DNA of 47,955 bases. Origin: Clostridiales bacterium CHKCI006 (GTDB lineage Bacteria; Bacillota_I; Bacilli_A; Erysipelotrichales; Coprobacillaceae). A program made the position numbers and the translations under genes. The stretch spans positions 1-47,955 of the forward strand of contig FCNA01000008.1 of NCBI GenBank assembly GCA_900018345.1. Direction: 5' to 3'. The notes beneath the pieces were generated by a model that saw nothing but the letters and a program-made list of their open reading frames with translations, was not told where the DNA came from and did not search any database. How positions within the stretch are numbered: position 1 is the first letter of the stretch; every line of letters starts with the position of its first letter. Shown one piece after another: positions 7,968 to 16,461 of the stretch.

Positions 7968-8995
7968 GTCTTTAACACCTCCACCTGTACACCTGTATCC
8001 TTAATATAAGTGATGGCTTCTTCAATATGTGACTGTTCGCCGCTTAACTTAACCACCAGACTGCCCAGCGACTGATGCTGCAGCACCTCTACATTACCGA
8101 AGATGATATTCGCATCAATATCAAACTTCCGTGAGATTGCCGAAATCAACGGCTCATTGGTGTTATGCGGTGAATACGTCAGCATCAACAGCTGCTCACC
8201 TGGATTCAATTGAACAACCTTGGCATTTTCTTTAAGCAGATCGCCGATCTTGGTGAGGTTGCTCGTCGTGGCAATAAAATTACGGGTAATCTCAGCCTTT
8301 GGATGGGCGAAGATATCGACCACATTCCCTATTTCCTTAATGCGTCCTTCTTCCATCACGGCCACCCGTGAACAGATTTCCTTGATGACCGCCATTTCAT
8401 GGGTAATCAAAACGATCGTCAGACCCAGTTTCTTATTCAGATCTTTTAAAAGCTTCAAAATGGACTGTGTCGTCTGTGGGTCGAGGGCACTGGTCGCTTC
8501 ATCACAAAGCAGCACCTTTGGATCATTAGCTAAGGCTCTGGCAATCGCCACACGCTGCTTCTGTCCGCCTGAGAGCTGTGAAGGATAGGCTGAGGCTTTG
8601 TCCGACAGCTCAACCAGTTCCAAAAGACTCGCTACCTTCTGGTTGATCTCCTGTTTACTCAATCCGCTTCCTTTTAGCGGAAAGGCAACATTTTTGGCAA
8701 CCGTTCGCGATGGCATCAAATTGAAATGCTGGAAGATCATGCCGATCTTCTTACGGCTTTGACGTAATTCAGATGCCTTTTGTTTGGTTAGATCCTGACC
8801 ATCTACGATCACACTGCCGGTAGTTGGTCGTTCCAGTAAATTGATACAGCGCACCAGTGTGGATTTACCGGCACCACTAAAACCGATGATTCCAAAAATC
8901 TCGCCTTGCTTGATCTCCAGATTAATCTCCTGACAAGCCCTGACCTCTCCATGAGGTGTCTTAAAGATCTTGGATACATCTGTCAATTGAATCAT
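7961..8995 (-). CDS. metN: Methionine ABC transporter ATP-binding protein
   Basis: The 344-residue protein has Walker A GFSGAGKST, signature LSGGQKQR, Walker B VLLCDEATSALDP and the H-loop histidine (LITHEMAV). The C-terminal 80 residues form the ACT-like NIL regulatory domain of MetN, which binds methionine and inhibits transport in the E. coli protein. I choose ATG 8995 (MIQLTDVSKIF), seven bases after the AGGGGG site; ATG 9001 is too close to it, and the extension to 9034 crosses the T-box terminator. Confidence 0.95.
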   Translation of the reverse strand: MIQLTDVSKIFKTPHGEVRACQEINLEIKQGEIFGIIGFSGAGKSTLVRCINLLERPTTGSVIVDGQDLTKQKASELRQSRKKIGMIFQHFNLMPSRTVAKNVAFPLKGSGLSKQEINQKVASLLELVELSDKASAYPSQLSGGQKQRVAIARALANDPKVLLCDEATSALDPQTTQSILKLLKDLNKKLGLTIVLITHEMAVIKEICSRVAVMEEGRIKEIGNVVDIFAHPKAEITRNFIATTSNLTKIGDLLKENAKVVQLNPGEQLLMLTYSPHNTNEPLISAISRKFDIDANIIFGNVEVLQHQSLGSLVVKLSGEQSHIEEAITYIKDTGVQVEVLKTC

Positions 8996-9014
8996 CTTCA
9001 TTCCCCCTCTTAAA

Positions 9015-9049
9015 CAAAAAAACTTTCGCCCCAAACATAGGACGAAAGT
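9015..9049 (-). terminator. T-box terminator
   Basis: On the minus strand ACTTTCGTCC pairs with GGGGCGAAAGT (wobble included) around a short loop, followed by T7. The left arm overlaps the region that would otherwise join the antiterminator. Confidence 0.88.
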
Positions 9050-9276
9050 AAAAACTTCGTGTTACCACCTATCTTCATCAATACCTCACGATATTGACCT
9101 CATCGAGTACCATCATACTCTAGCACGTTAACGGATGCATCCGGCACAAGCTCAAAACATTCACTCATGCGACTCCAGGACCATCTTCATTTATCTTCTG
9201 CCTGCTCTCTTCCACCAGCCGAGAGCTCTCTATAAGGTTCGTATAAACTACTCTTCCCTTCCTTGTCGTTGCTTAA
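9015..9276 (-). promoter_or_regulatory. T-box riboswitch leader, methionine-type
   Basis: The minus-strand leader shows the T-box hallmark AGGTGGTAACACG (9070-9058), the tRNA acceptor-binding antiterminator bulge. A strong terminator follows directly. Further upstream are stem I elements: a GAAGAGTAG block (about 9256-9248) and GAGAGCTCTC...TGGTGGAAGAGAGC (about 9228-9199), typical of the distal stem. The likely specifier is AUG (9190-9188, followed by A), which fits a methionine operon. Known mechanism: uncharged tRNA-Met stabilises the antiterminator and permits transcription of metNIQ. Confidence 0.88.
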
Positions 9277-9305
9277 ATGATAGCGTATTTAGAAACGAAA
9301 GTCAA
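9277..9305 (-). promoter_or_regulatory. Promoter of the T-box/metNIQ operon
   Basis: TTGACT (9305-9300), a 17-bp spacer and TATCAT (9282-9277) on the minus strand lie just before the T-box stem I. Confidence 0.75.
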
Positions 9306-9324
9306 CGGCTTTTTTGTTTTTTTC

Positions 9325-11055
9325 CTATTTCATCTGCCAGGTATGGCTTTTCTGCTGCAACGAGAGCATATGCCAATAGATCCCTTTCTGTTTTTTCAAA
9401 TCTTCGGGCTTTCCCTCTTCAAGGATCCGACCATCCTTTAAGACAATTAAATGATCGGCATTAGTGATGGTCCGCATGCGATGTGCGATCATCAAAACGG
9501 TACGTCCCTGAACCAGATGACTTAAGGCCTTTTGAACATAAGTTTCACTCTCGACATCTAATGATGCACTTGCTTCATCTAAAAGAAGGATGGGAGCATT
9601 TTTTAGAATGGCTCGCGCAATGGAAATTCGCTGACGCTGTCCACCGGACAATTTAGATCCATTCTCACCAATTAGTGTCTCATAGCCATCCTCAAAATCA
9701 GCTACAAATTCATCCACATAAGCAAGTTTAGCCGCTTCAAGCACTTGTGCATCTGTCGCTCCCCTACGTCCTAAACGAATATTCTCCATGATCGTACCGT
9801 TAAAAAGAACGACATCCTGAAAAACGATGGCAACTTGCCCTAACAGGACTTCCGGATCGATCGTCGAGATATCGACCCCACCGATACGGATCGTTCCTGC
9901 ATCAATATCATAGAAACGACAGGCAAGATTAGCAATCGTGCTCTTTCCGCCACCGCTGTTCCCCACGAGTGCCGTCACTTCATTTTGTTTCGCCACAAAA
10001 CTGATGTCTTCTAAGACCCGCTGATCCTCTTGATAACCGAAGCTGACATGTTCAAAAGTGATGTCATAGTTCTCAGGCTGAAAGATCTTTGATCCAGTCT
10101 GTAAAGGAAGATCCTGAATCTCACTCAAACGCTCAATACGTGAACTGCAGCCAATCATCGCTGCCAGATTTTGTAAGGTGGCATTGAGCGGATCATAAAG
10201 TCGACTGGCGACAATCATAAATAGCAGAAATGTCTTAAAATCGATGACCTGTTCATAAAGCAGATATAATCCGACCAACACCGTTGTGACCAGACCTAGC
10301 TTAAGGATCAGCTGTGAGCTAACGACATAAAGCGCATTCGTCAATTCTAAGCGAATCTGACTCTTCTCGCAATCTTCGATGATATGCTCAGCTTCTTTTA
10401 AATACTTGTTTATAGCCTGATTGGCTTTCAAATCGCGAATCGCCTCGATGCCCTCCTGAATGATCTTCGTCCTCTCTAACTGCCTGACCCGGTCTTGCCG
10501 GCCTGCATTTTGTAAACGTCGGCTGGCTAGTCCAATCAAACCAAAGGCTACCGGGATACACCAGATGCTTGCCAGCGCCATGCGCCAGTCAAAAGTAAAC
10601 AGACCCAGACATAGAAGACTGGTTGCCAGCAAGGAACCGACAAATTCCGGAATGAAATGAGAGAGTGCCTGCTCCATATAAGTGACATCCGATAGGATCG
10701 TCGCCGTCAGATCAGAGAGATCCCGCCGCGCAAAGAAACTTAACGGAAACTGACGCAAACGTTCAGCGACCTCAATACGCAAACGAGCACTTTCCGTATA
10801 TGTGTTATAAAAAGTCATATTGTATTGGAGATAGTGAACGACAAAAAGCAGGATAAGTAATGCCCCCATTTCGACAAGACACCATCCAATGGGAATGGCT
10901 TGATCAATAATGCCGCTGATGACCTGATAAATAATCGCCATGCCAAGCGCAATGACTAAATAAGACAACGTACAGGAAAGACATGCCTTGACTAAATTTT
11001 TAGCTCCTAAAGGAGTCAGAGCAAAACGTCTTTGTATTTTTTTAAGCATGTTCAT
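9325..11055 (-). CDS. ABC half-transporter, YbtQ/IrtB-like (second subunit)
   Basis: The roughly 576-residue protein has an N-terminal six-helix ABC exporter-type membrane domain and a C-terminal ATPase with Walker A GNSGGGKST, signature LSGGQRQR, Walker B ILLLDEASASLD and H-loop IAHRMRT. With the preceding gene it should form a heterodimer. Pairs of this size behind an AraC/PchR-like regulator commonly belong to the YbtPQ/IrtAB-like group, which imports metal-siderophore complexes despite an exporter fold; drug or peptide export is the alternative. The frame opens at GTG 11058, but ATG 11055 follows AGGTG and is preferred. It overlaps the first half-transporter by 14 bases. Confidence 0.85.
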   Translation of the reverse strand: MNMLKKIQRRFALTPLGAKNLVKACLSCTLSYLVIALGMAIIYQVISGIIDQAIPIGWCLVEMGALLILLFVVHYLQYNMTFYNTYTESARLRIEVAERLRQFPLSFFARRDLSDLTATILSDVTYMEQALSHFIPEFVGSLLATSLLCLGLFTFDWRMALASIWCIPVAFGLIGLASRRLQNAGRQDRVRQLERTKIIQEGIEAIRDLKANQAINKYLKEAEHIIEDCEKSQIRLELTNALYVVSSQLILKLGLVTTVLVGLYLLYEQVIDFKTFLLFMIVASRLYDPLNATLQNLAAMIGCSSRIERLSEIQDLPLQTGSKIFQPENYDITFEHVSFGYQEDQRVLEDISFVAKQNEVTALVGNSGGGKSTIANLACRFYDIDAGTIRIGGVDISTIDPEVLLGQVAIVFQDVVLFNGTIMENIRLGRRGATDAQVLEAAKLAYVDEFVADFEDGYETLIGENGSKLSGGQRQRISIARAILKNAPILLLDEASASLDVESETYVQKALSHLVQGRTVLMIAHRMRTITNADHLIVLKDGRILEEGKPEDLKKQKGIYWHMLSLQQKSHTWQMK

Positions 11056-12808
11056 CACCTACTTTCCAATCAATGGATTCCTGATAGCTTTTCCACATCG
11101 CAGCATACTGGCCATTTTGAGAGATCAGTTCTGCATGCCGACCAGACTCAATGATCCGTCCCTGATCCAATACATAGATACGATCAACATTCACGATCGT
11201 TGATAAACGATGGGCGATCATGATGGTCGTCTTCCCTTTGGCAAGCCGTTTTAACGCTTTCTGCATCGCTTGTTCATTGTCGCTGTCTGCATAGGCAGTC
11301 GCCTCATCTAAAAGCAGGATCGGCGCCTTTTTCACAAACGCCCTGGCAAGACAAATCCGCTGTCGTTCTCCACCAGAAAGATAGACCCCTTTTGCTCCGA
11401 TCAACGTCTTTACACCTTCAGGAAACGCATCGATCATCTCCTCGCACTGCGCATCCTTCAAAGCCTGCAAGATTTCTTGGTCACTCACATCATATCCCAT
11501 TCGAACATTATCAGCAATGCTCTTATTCAGCAAATGGGCATCCTGGAATACAAAGGACATGAGATCCATGCGGGTCGCTTCATCCATCTGACGAATATCC
11601 ACTCCGCCGATACGAATGCTTCCACGACTGACATCATAGAAACGCGGAATCAGAGAAACAAGTGTCGACTTGCCCCCGCCGCTATGACCGACGAAGGCAA
11701 CCGTCATCCCTTCAGGAATCGTTAATGAGATATCATGTAATACTTCCTGCTGACTGTTCGGATAAGTAAAACTGACATGATCAAAAGTAATCTCAAAGCC
11801 CTGGGGCGAAGCAGGCGCATCGGGCTCATGAAGGGGACTGGTGGCCAGGATCTCCTGAATCCTTGTCAAACCGTCCTTGGCCATCATTGTATTTTCACTG
11901 GCAAACATCATCTTGTTAGTCGTTAGAGCCACTAATGGGCTTAAGATCAGATAAAACATGAAGTCAGGAAATAATCCTTGAACGTCCAGTCCGCTAGTCA
12001 GCAGTAAAAAAAGACAGCCAACAATAAAAATAAATAAAGCATTGACAATGGTGGAAAAACAAGTCATCGGAAGGCGCATCTGCCTGGTGTATCCTAAAGC
12101 AAATTTCTCATAGTTTTTAATTGCTGCATGAAACCGTTCAAAGGAAAAGACCGTTTGCTGAAAAGTCTTGACAACCGGGATCCCCCGCACATACTCCACC
12201 GCTTCATTACTCATCTTTTCCAAGGCATCCTGGTAAGCCTTCATGGCATCTGCCAGACCCGGACCAATCATCTTAAGCATATTCAGCATAGCCAAAATGA
12301 CCCCCATCAATGTCGCTACTCCCATGCGCCAGTCAAAAAGAAACAAACAGATCAAAATGACGATCAAAGTCGTCAGTAACTGAACAGAGTCCGGCAGTTG
12401 ATGAGCCAGGTAGGTCTCTGTGGAGGCCGCTGCTTCATCAATGACCTTGCGCAGCTTACCACTGCCCTGCTCCATAAAGTAACCCAATGGTAATTGCGCC
12501 ATGTGCTGCAAAGCCGCCTTGCGCATGTTGCTGGCAATACGAAACGCTGCCAGATGGGAGCAAAACAGGGACAGGACATAGATGAGGATCCCGCCTAAGG
12601 CACTGGCTAAAGCAAACCAGCCATAGCTTAGCGCCTGATCATAAGCAGCCTGCTGCAGCCCATGTTGCCAAAGGACCTGGATCACCGCCCAAATCATGAC
12701 AAAAGGAAGGACAAAAAGCAAACCGCTCAACATCGAAAGAAACAGGGATAACATAGTCAAATAACGATGCCTCCCAGCAAAAACAAACAAAGATTTCAAA
12801 ACTGACAT
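11042..12808 (-). CDS. ABC half-transporter, YbtP/IrtA-like (first subunit)
   Basis: The 588-residue protein has a six-helix membrane domain (about 1-310) and an ATPase with Walker A GHSGGGKS (374-381), a variant signature LSGGERQR, Walker B ILLLDEATAYAD and H-loop IAHRLST. AGGAGG precedes ATG 12808. The region between this start and the regulator gene carries a TATACT -10 box and a GTTAG-N6-CTAAC palindrome at the predicted transcription start, shared with the Fez-like, gpmA and ahpC promoters. That supports a metal- or redox-linked role rather than generic drug export. The substrate is not known. Confidence 0.85.
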   Translation of the reverse strand: MSVLKSLFVFAGRHRYLTMLSLFLSMLSGLLFVLPFVMIWAVIQVLWQHGLQQAAYDQALSYGWFALASALGGILIYVLSLFCSHLAAFRIASNMRKAALQHMAQLPLGYFMEQGSGKLRKVIDEAAASTETYLAHQLPDSVQLLTTLIVILICLFLFDWRMGVATLMGVILAMLNMLKMIGPGLADAMKAYQDALEKMSNEAVEYVRGIPVVKTFQQTVFSFERFHAAIKNYEKFALGYTRQMRLPMTCFSTIVNALFIFIVGCLFLLLTSGLDVQGLFPDFMFYLILSPLVALTTNKMMFASENTMMAKDGLTRIQEILATSPLHEPDAPASPQGFEITFDHVSFTYPNSQQEVLHDISLTIPEGMTVAFVGHSGGGKSTLVSLIPRFYDVSRGSIRIGGVDIRQMDEATRMDLMSFVFQDAHLLNKSIADNVRMGYDVSDQEILQALKDAQCEEMIDAFPEGVKTLIGAKGVYLSGGERQRICLARAFVKKAPILLLDEATAYADSDNEQAMQKALKRLAKGKTTIMIAHRLSTIVNVDRIYVLDQGRIIESGRHAELISQNGQYAAMWKSYQESIDWKVGDEHA

Positions 12809-12823
12809 AAAAAACCTCCTTTG

Positions 12824-12839
12824 GTTAGTTTAGACTAAC
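12824..12839. promoter_or_regulatory. GTTAG-N6-CTAAC operator at the ABC transporter promoter
   Basis: GTTAGTTTAGACTAAC is a near-perfect palindrome. On the minus strand it lies just after a TATACT -10 box (12853-12848), so it covers the predicted transcription start. The -35 box is weak (TAGTTA, 12876-12871), as expected for a regulated promoter. The same motif recurs at 16374, 16432, 17229, 19540 and 19615. Confidence 0.75.
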
Positions 12840-12892
12840 TATATGTCAGTATAATCGATTCACCTGTTTTTAACTACTCCATTCTTGCCCAA

Positions 12893-13840
12893 TCAATCCA
12901 TTTTCGCATAAAGTTGGCGATATTGTTGAGGGGTTAAGCCGGTTTCCTGCTGGAAAGCCGCCGCAAATTTACTTGGATTGGTATAACCGACCTTCCCGGC
13001 AATCTCAATAATGGACGCATCCGTTGTCTTGAGTAACAGCTGGCTGTAGGTGAGACGATAGTGTTTATACCATTGATAAAGTGGCATTCCGTAAATTTCC
13101 TTAAATAAGCGACGCACAGTAGACAGCGAAAAAGAATGTTTTTTCGCTAAAGCATTATAATCCGGACGGCTGGATAAGTCATGGATCATTTCCTGACGAA
13201 AACGTTCCAATGCCTCAATCACCTGTTTAGGATAATAAACCTTGTTTTCTGCCACCTGCTCAAAAGCCGTCTGGCTCAAAAAAAGCAAGAGTTCGAGCAC
13301 TTTGATTTGCAGATAATGCTGACGGATCCCAAGCGGCAGATCATACATCTGACTAAAAAGATGACAGATGGTTTCATTAGCTCTCTCGATATACAGATGA
13401 TGGGATAAGCGCAAACGCCTATACAGGTCGTTGATATCGATTGCGAACTGATCAAAAATATCCAGTAGACTGGCTTTGGCCACATCAATCAGCACTTCCA
13501 CTCCCTGATAGTAACCAAGCGACAATCTTGCGCGACCGCGATCAAGCAACCAGCTGCTCACCGAAAAATCGCCCACATCCAGATAAGCCAGATGATGTGC
13601 GTCATAAGGGCATTCAAATTTACCCTGGCGACAATGATTGATCTCGAGATAAGCATCCGTAGTATAAGTGCATTCAGGTAAGTCAAAGCAATGAAAATCA
13701 TTATAGATGACCTCGATTCCATCCCAGAGCTTGATACAGTACATGCGGCCATCTCCATTTACATCATCGACGATCCATAAGTACTCGCTCTGACCATATG
13801 ACTGAATATGCTTAGCTTTGATCTTTGATTTTTCAAGCAT
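12893..13840 (-). CDS. AraC-family regulator, PchR/YbtA-like
   Basis: In this 315-residue protein the N-terminal two thirds are a ligand-binding region with no cupin motif I can name. The C-terminal about 100 residues hold two helix-turn-helix motifs: ALAKKHSFSLSTVRRLFKEI, then IIEIAGKVGYTNPSKFAAAF with GLTPQQYR, the AraC signature. The overall form resembles PchR/YbtA regulators, which activate siderophore uptake genes, and the ABC pair follows directly. ATG 13840 has a poor ribosome-binding site, whereas a 16-codon upstream frame has an ideal one and overlaps this start. The protein may therefore be translationally coupled, or its true N-terminus may be hidden by a frameshift. Confidence 0.82.
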   Translation of the reverse strand: MLEKSKIKAKHIQSYGQSEYLWIVDDVNGDGRMYCIKLWDGIEVIYNDFHCFDLPECTYTTDAYLEINHCRQGKFECPYDAHHLAYLDVGDFSVSSWLLDRGRARLSLGYYQGVEVLIDVAKASLLDIFDQFAIDINDLYRRLRLSHHLYIERANETICHLFSQMYDLPLGIRQHYLQIKVLELLLFLSQTAFEQVAENKVYYPKQVIEALERFRQEMIHDLSSRPDYNALAKKHSFSLSTVRRLFKEIYGMPLYQWYKHYRLTYSQLLLKTTDASIIEIAGKVGYTNPSKFAAAFQQETGLTPQQYRQLYAKMD

Positions 13841-13883
13841 TTTCTAGCCTGGCATATTGTGATTTATGTGTGATGTGCATCAT
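13833..13883 (-). CDS. Short upstream ORF overlapping the AraC start
   Basis: ATGATG (13883) lies eight bases after AAGGAG (13897-13892) and opens a 16-codon frame, MMHITHKSQYARLENA. Its TGA (13835-13833) overlaps the AraC start as ATGCTTGA. It could be a coupling peptide for the regulator. Alternatively, removing one A from the AAAA run just before ATG 13840 would fuse the two frames into one longer AraC protein. The ideal Shine-Dalgarno site here, against a poor one at 13840, makes some role likely. Confidence 0.45.
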   Translation of the reverse strand: MMHITHKSQYARLENA

Positions 13884-13990
13884 GATCCAATCTCCTTTTC
13901 CTTTCTAGCAGCTTTTTCCGTAGCTGATAACGGTCAACGGATGGTACCTATGTACGCAGATGATCGTCCAGGATAGACCGGACATTTTTC

Positions 13991-14020
13991 AAAAAATGAA
14001 ACGTCCTCAAGACGTTTCAT
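13991..14020 (-). terminator. Terminator after the P1B ATPase
   Basis: ATGAAACGTC (13996-14005) and GACGTTTCAT (14011-14020) form a perfect 10-bp stem with a 5-nt loop, followed by a T-run on the minus strand. It overlaps the ATPase stop codon and separates that operon from the AraC gene. Confidence 0.85.
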
Positions 14021-16127
14021 CCTTCAATAATGGTTGTGTCGCCAGTGCCGTCAGCACAAACGTCGATGTGTTATGCAGTAAGGCACCTGTTGTCGCTGGC
14101 AGCCAGCCTGCCATCCCACTGAAGATCAGCGCTGAATTCATGGTCACGATCTTGGCATAATTCAGATGAATGCGGCGCATCAGTTCTAAAGCGAGACTTC
14201 TGAATACCGCAATCTCTTCCAGGCGTCCATCAAGCAAAGTCACATCCGCCAGTTCACGGGCGATCGCAGAGCTATCCTGCATAGAAATAGAAACATCTGC
14301 ACTGGAAAGAGCCGGTGTGTCATTGACCCCATCGCCGACCATCACGACGACGTGCCCCTGACTTTTCAATTCCTGAATATATTGTGCTTTATCTTCGGGA
14401 AGGATCTCATAACGATAATCATCCACTTCTAATAACGAAGCAATGTGGCTGGCTGCCTGACGTCCATCCCCTGTCAGCATGACGATCTTCTTAAAGCCCA
14501 GTTGACGCAAACGGACCAACGTCGATCTGGCCTCCTGTTTGAGAGGATCATCAATGCTGATGATCCCAGCCAGCTGTCCGCCAATGGCTAAATAAATCAG
14601 GGAACTGGCTCCCTCTCTTTCCAATTGGTCTATAGCAAGCTTCACCTCAACTGTCAGAGGGATCTTCTCATCCTCAAAGACAAAATGGCTGCTGCCAATC
14701 ACAACTCGCTGTCCGTCTAAGCTTGATGCGATCCCATGAGCAATGATATATTCCACCTTGGCATGTCTCTCTTCGTGGATCAATCCTTCACTGGCCGCCC
14801 GGGTAACGATCGCATTGGCCATGCTGTGCGGAAAATGTTCTTCCAGACAAGCCGCAATGGATAAAACTTCCTCCCGACTATATTGGCCTAGACCTACTAC
14901 CTGTTGCACATGTGGACAAGCATGGGTCAATGTACCCGTTTTATCAAAAACGATGACATCAGCCTGAGCCATGGCCTCAATGTACTTACCGCCCTTTACC
15001 AGAATGCGATGTCGGCTGGCTTCCTGCATTGCACTGATCATTGCGACAGAAGTGGATAATTTAATCGCACAGGAATAATCCACCAGCAAAAGTGACATTG
15101 CTCTTGACAAACTGCGTGTGAAAAACAAGGTGCCAAGGAAGCCTATAAAACTATAAGGAACGATGGCGTCGGCTAAATGTTCCGCTTTGGCCTGAATCGC
15201 AGCTTTCGCCTGTGAATTCGTTTCAATCAGACTGATGATCTGCTGGATGCGACTGTCCTGTTGAATCTCACGAGTGTATATCTCGATTTCACCTTCTTCA
15301 ACAACAGTCCCGGCAAAAACACTCTGACCACCTCCCACCCGTTTAGACAAAGGTTCACCTGTAAAACTGGCTTCATTGACCATCGCTTCACCGGATATGA
15401 TCTCGCCGTCAACTGGGATCATCGCTCCCGTCGAAACAATGACAATATCACCGCGCTGCAGTTGATTGCTGGCGATCTGATGACGACCCGTCGTGTCTTT
15501 TACCCAAACTTTTTCAGTTTGCAGCGACAATTTTTCCGTCAGTGAGAGCGTGGTCTTATCACGCGTATAATCTTCTAAAAGGGCAGAAATCGATAATAGC
15601 AGCATGATATGACCCGCTGTCTGCATATTTTGACTCAATAGAGATAACGTAATGCTTGTCGCATCTAAGACCGGAACGTCTAAATGCCCTGCCAGCAAAG
15701 AAGACATCCCTTTTTTGAGATAGTGCCTGGCTGATAGACAACGTAAAAAATACTGAAGCGGCAACGGCAGCATTTTAGTCATCATATAACGTAAGCCTAT
15801 GCGAATCAATTGACCTCTATACTGCCTGAAGATCGCTTTCTGTCTCTTCTCATAACTAGCCAGTTCATCCAAATAACCTTGATATGCCGTATCATCCAGC
15901 TGACTTAAGGATAATGCATCCAGGCATTCTAACAGTGCTTCTTTTCTTGTGGCATCATAGTAAAATAACAGACTTCCTGTCCGCTCATTGACCTCGACTT
16001 GCCTGACCATTGGCCAGGATGAAAGCACTGGAACCAGTAATTGTCCGGTCCGGTGATCAAAAGCATAACGTCCTAAACGTACGCGCAAGCGTCCAGGCAT
16101 ATCATGCACGAGTTGATAACGTGCCAT
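14007..16127 (-). CDS. P1B-type metal ATPase, FezB-like (ferrosome-associated P1B6 class)
   Basis: The roughly 706-residue protein lacks a CxxC HMA domain. Its N-terminus instead has an arginine-rich PGRLRVRLGRY segment (residues 12-22). The core has the actuator loop TGEP (257-260), the TM metal site YSCA (352-355) in place of the usual CPC, DKTGT (396-400), a degenerate HP locus FPHSMANAIV (433-442), GDGVND (599-604) and a final LHNTST helix. An arginine-rich N-terminus, the non-CPC site and a tiny glycine-rich membrane partner just upstream are what I recall of P1B6 ATPases such as FezB, needed for iron-storing ferrosomes in Clostridioides difficile. Mn2+ or other Fe2+ pumps are alternatives. 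GTG 16130 is a second possible start; both overlap or abut the partner's stop. Confidence 0.8.
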   Translation of the reverse strand: MARYQLVHDMPGRLRVRLGRYAFDHRTGQLLVPVLSSWPMVRQVEVNERTGSLLFYYDATRKEALLECLDALSLSQLDDTAYQGYLDELASYEKRQKAIFRQYRGQLIRIGLRYMMTKMLPLPLQYFLRCLSARHYLKKGMSSLLAGHLDVPVLDATSITLSLLSQNMQTAGHIMLLLSISALLEDYTRDKTTLSLTEKLSLQTEKVWVKDTTGRHQIASNQLQRGDIVIVSTGAMIPVDGEIISGEAMVNEASFTGEPLSKRVGGGQSVFAGTVVEEGEIEIYTREIQQDSRIQQIISLIETNSQAKAAIQAKAEHLADAIVPYSFIGFLGTLFFTRSLSRAMSLLLVDYSCAIKLSTSVAMISAMQEASRHRILVKGGKYIEAMAQADVIVFDKTGTLTHACPHVQQVVGLGQYSREEVLSIAACLEEHFPHSMANAIVTRAASEGLIHEERHAKVEYIIAHGIASSLDGQRVVIGSSHFVFEDEKIPLTVEVKLAIDQLEREGASSLIYLAIGGQLAGIISIDDPLKQEARSTLVRLRQLGFKKIVMLTGDGRQAASHIASLLEVDDYRYEILPEDKAQYIQELKSQGHVVVMVGDGVNDTPALSSADVSISMQDSSAIARELADVTLLDGRLEEIAVFRSLALELMRRIHLNYAKIVTMNSALIFSGMAGWLPATTGALLHNTSTFVLTALATQPLLKDETS

Positions 16128-16129
16128 CA

Positions 16130-16357
16130 CTACTCACCATCTTTTTGCTTTTTGGCTTCATAGCAAAGATCTTTGGCATCTTCTCGGATGGTCTCCAGAG
16201 CCGCCATGGCATCATCCTTCGCTTTCATTCCGGTAGCGAGCGTCTTCACCGCCAACTGACGCGCCTTATCACTCTTAAGCAGTTTTGCGCCTGCTACAGC
16301 AGCTGCCACACCTCCTGTAAATGAGAGAAGGGCTACATTTCTTAAAAAACTTTTCAT
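16130..16357 (-). CDS. Small glycine-rich membrane protein, FezA-like
   Basis: The 75-residue protein has one hydrophobic helix (about 8-27) with closely spaced small residues, GGVAAAVAGA, a glycine-zipper-like pattern that promotes helix packing or membrane shaping. A charged amphipathic helix rich in Lys, Ala and Glu follows (about 29-75). Small proteins of this kind (DUF6110-like, from memory) accompany P1B ATPases in Firmicutes, and FezA, the membrane partner of FezB, is one. It has a strong AGGAGG site, is the first gene of the operon, and its stop overlaps the ATPase start. Its promoter is flanked by two GTTAG-N6-CTAAC sites. Confidence 0.7.
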   Translation of the reverse strand: MKSFLRNVALLSFTGGVAAAVAGAKLLKSDKARQLAVKTLATGMKAKDDAMAALETIREDAKDLCYEAKKQKDGE

Positions 16358-16373
16358 TCTTATTCCTCCTTTG

Positions 16374-16391
16374 AGTTAGATGCATCTAACC
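16374..16391. promoter_or_regulatory. Operator 1 of the Fez-like operon
   Basis: AGTTAGATGCATCTAACC contains a perfect 16-bp palindrome GTTAGATGCATCTAAC. It covers the predicted start of transcription, seven bases after the -10 box on the minus strand. Confidence 0.78.
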
Positions 16392-16397
16392 ATTAAC

Positions 16398-16425
16398 AGC
16401 ATACGCTTTTTTGAAGAATAGTCAA
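16398..16425 (-). promoter_or_regulatory. Promoter of the Fez-like operon
   Basis: TTGACT (16425-16420), a 16-bp spacer and TATGCT (16403-16398) on the minus strand. It lies between two copies of the shared palindrome. Confidence 0.7.
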
Positions 16426-16431
16426 TATGAT

Positions 16432-16447
16432 GTTAGTCTATGCTAAC
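16432..16447. promoter_or_regulatory. Operator 2 of the Fez-like operon
   Basis: GTTAGTCTATGCTAAC, with TTAG and CTAA half-sites six bases apart, ends six bases upstream of the -35 box. Its centre is 57 bp from that of operator 1. Confidence 0.72.
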
Positions 16448-16461
16448 AATTTTAAACAACA

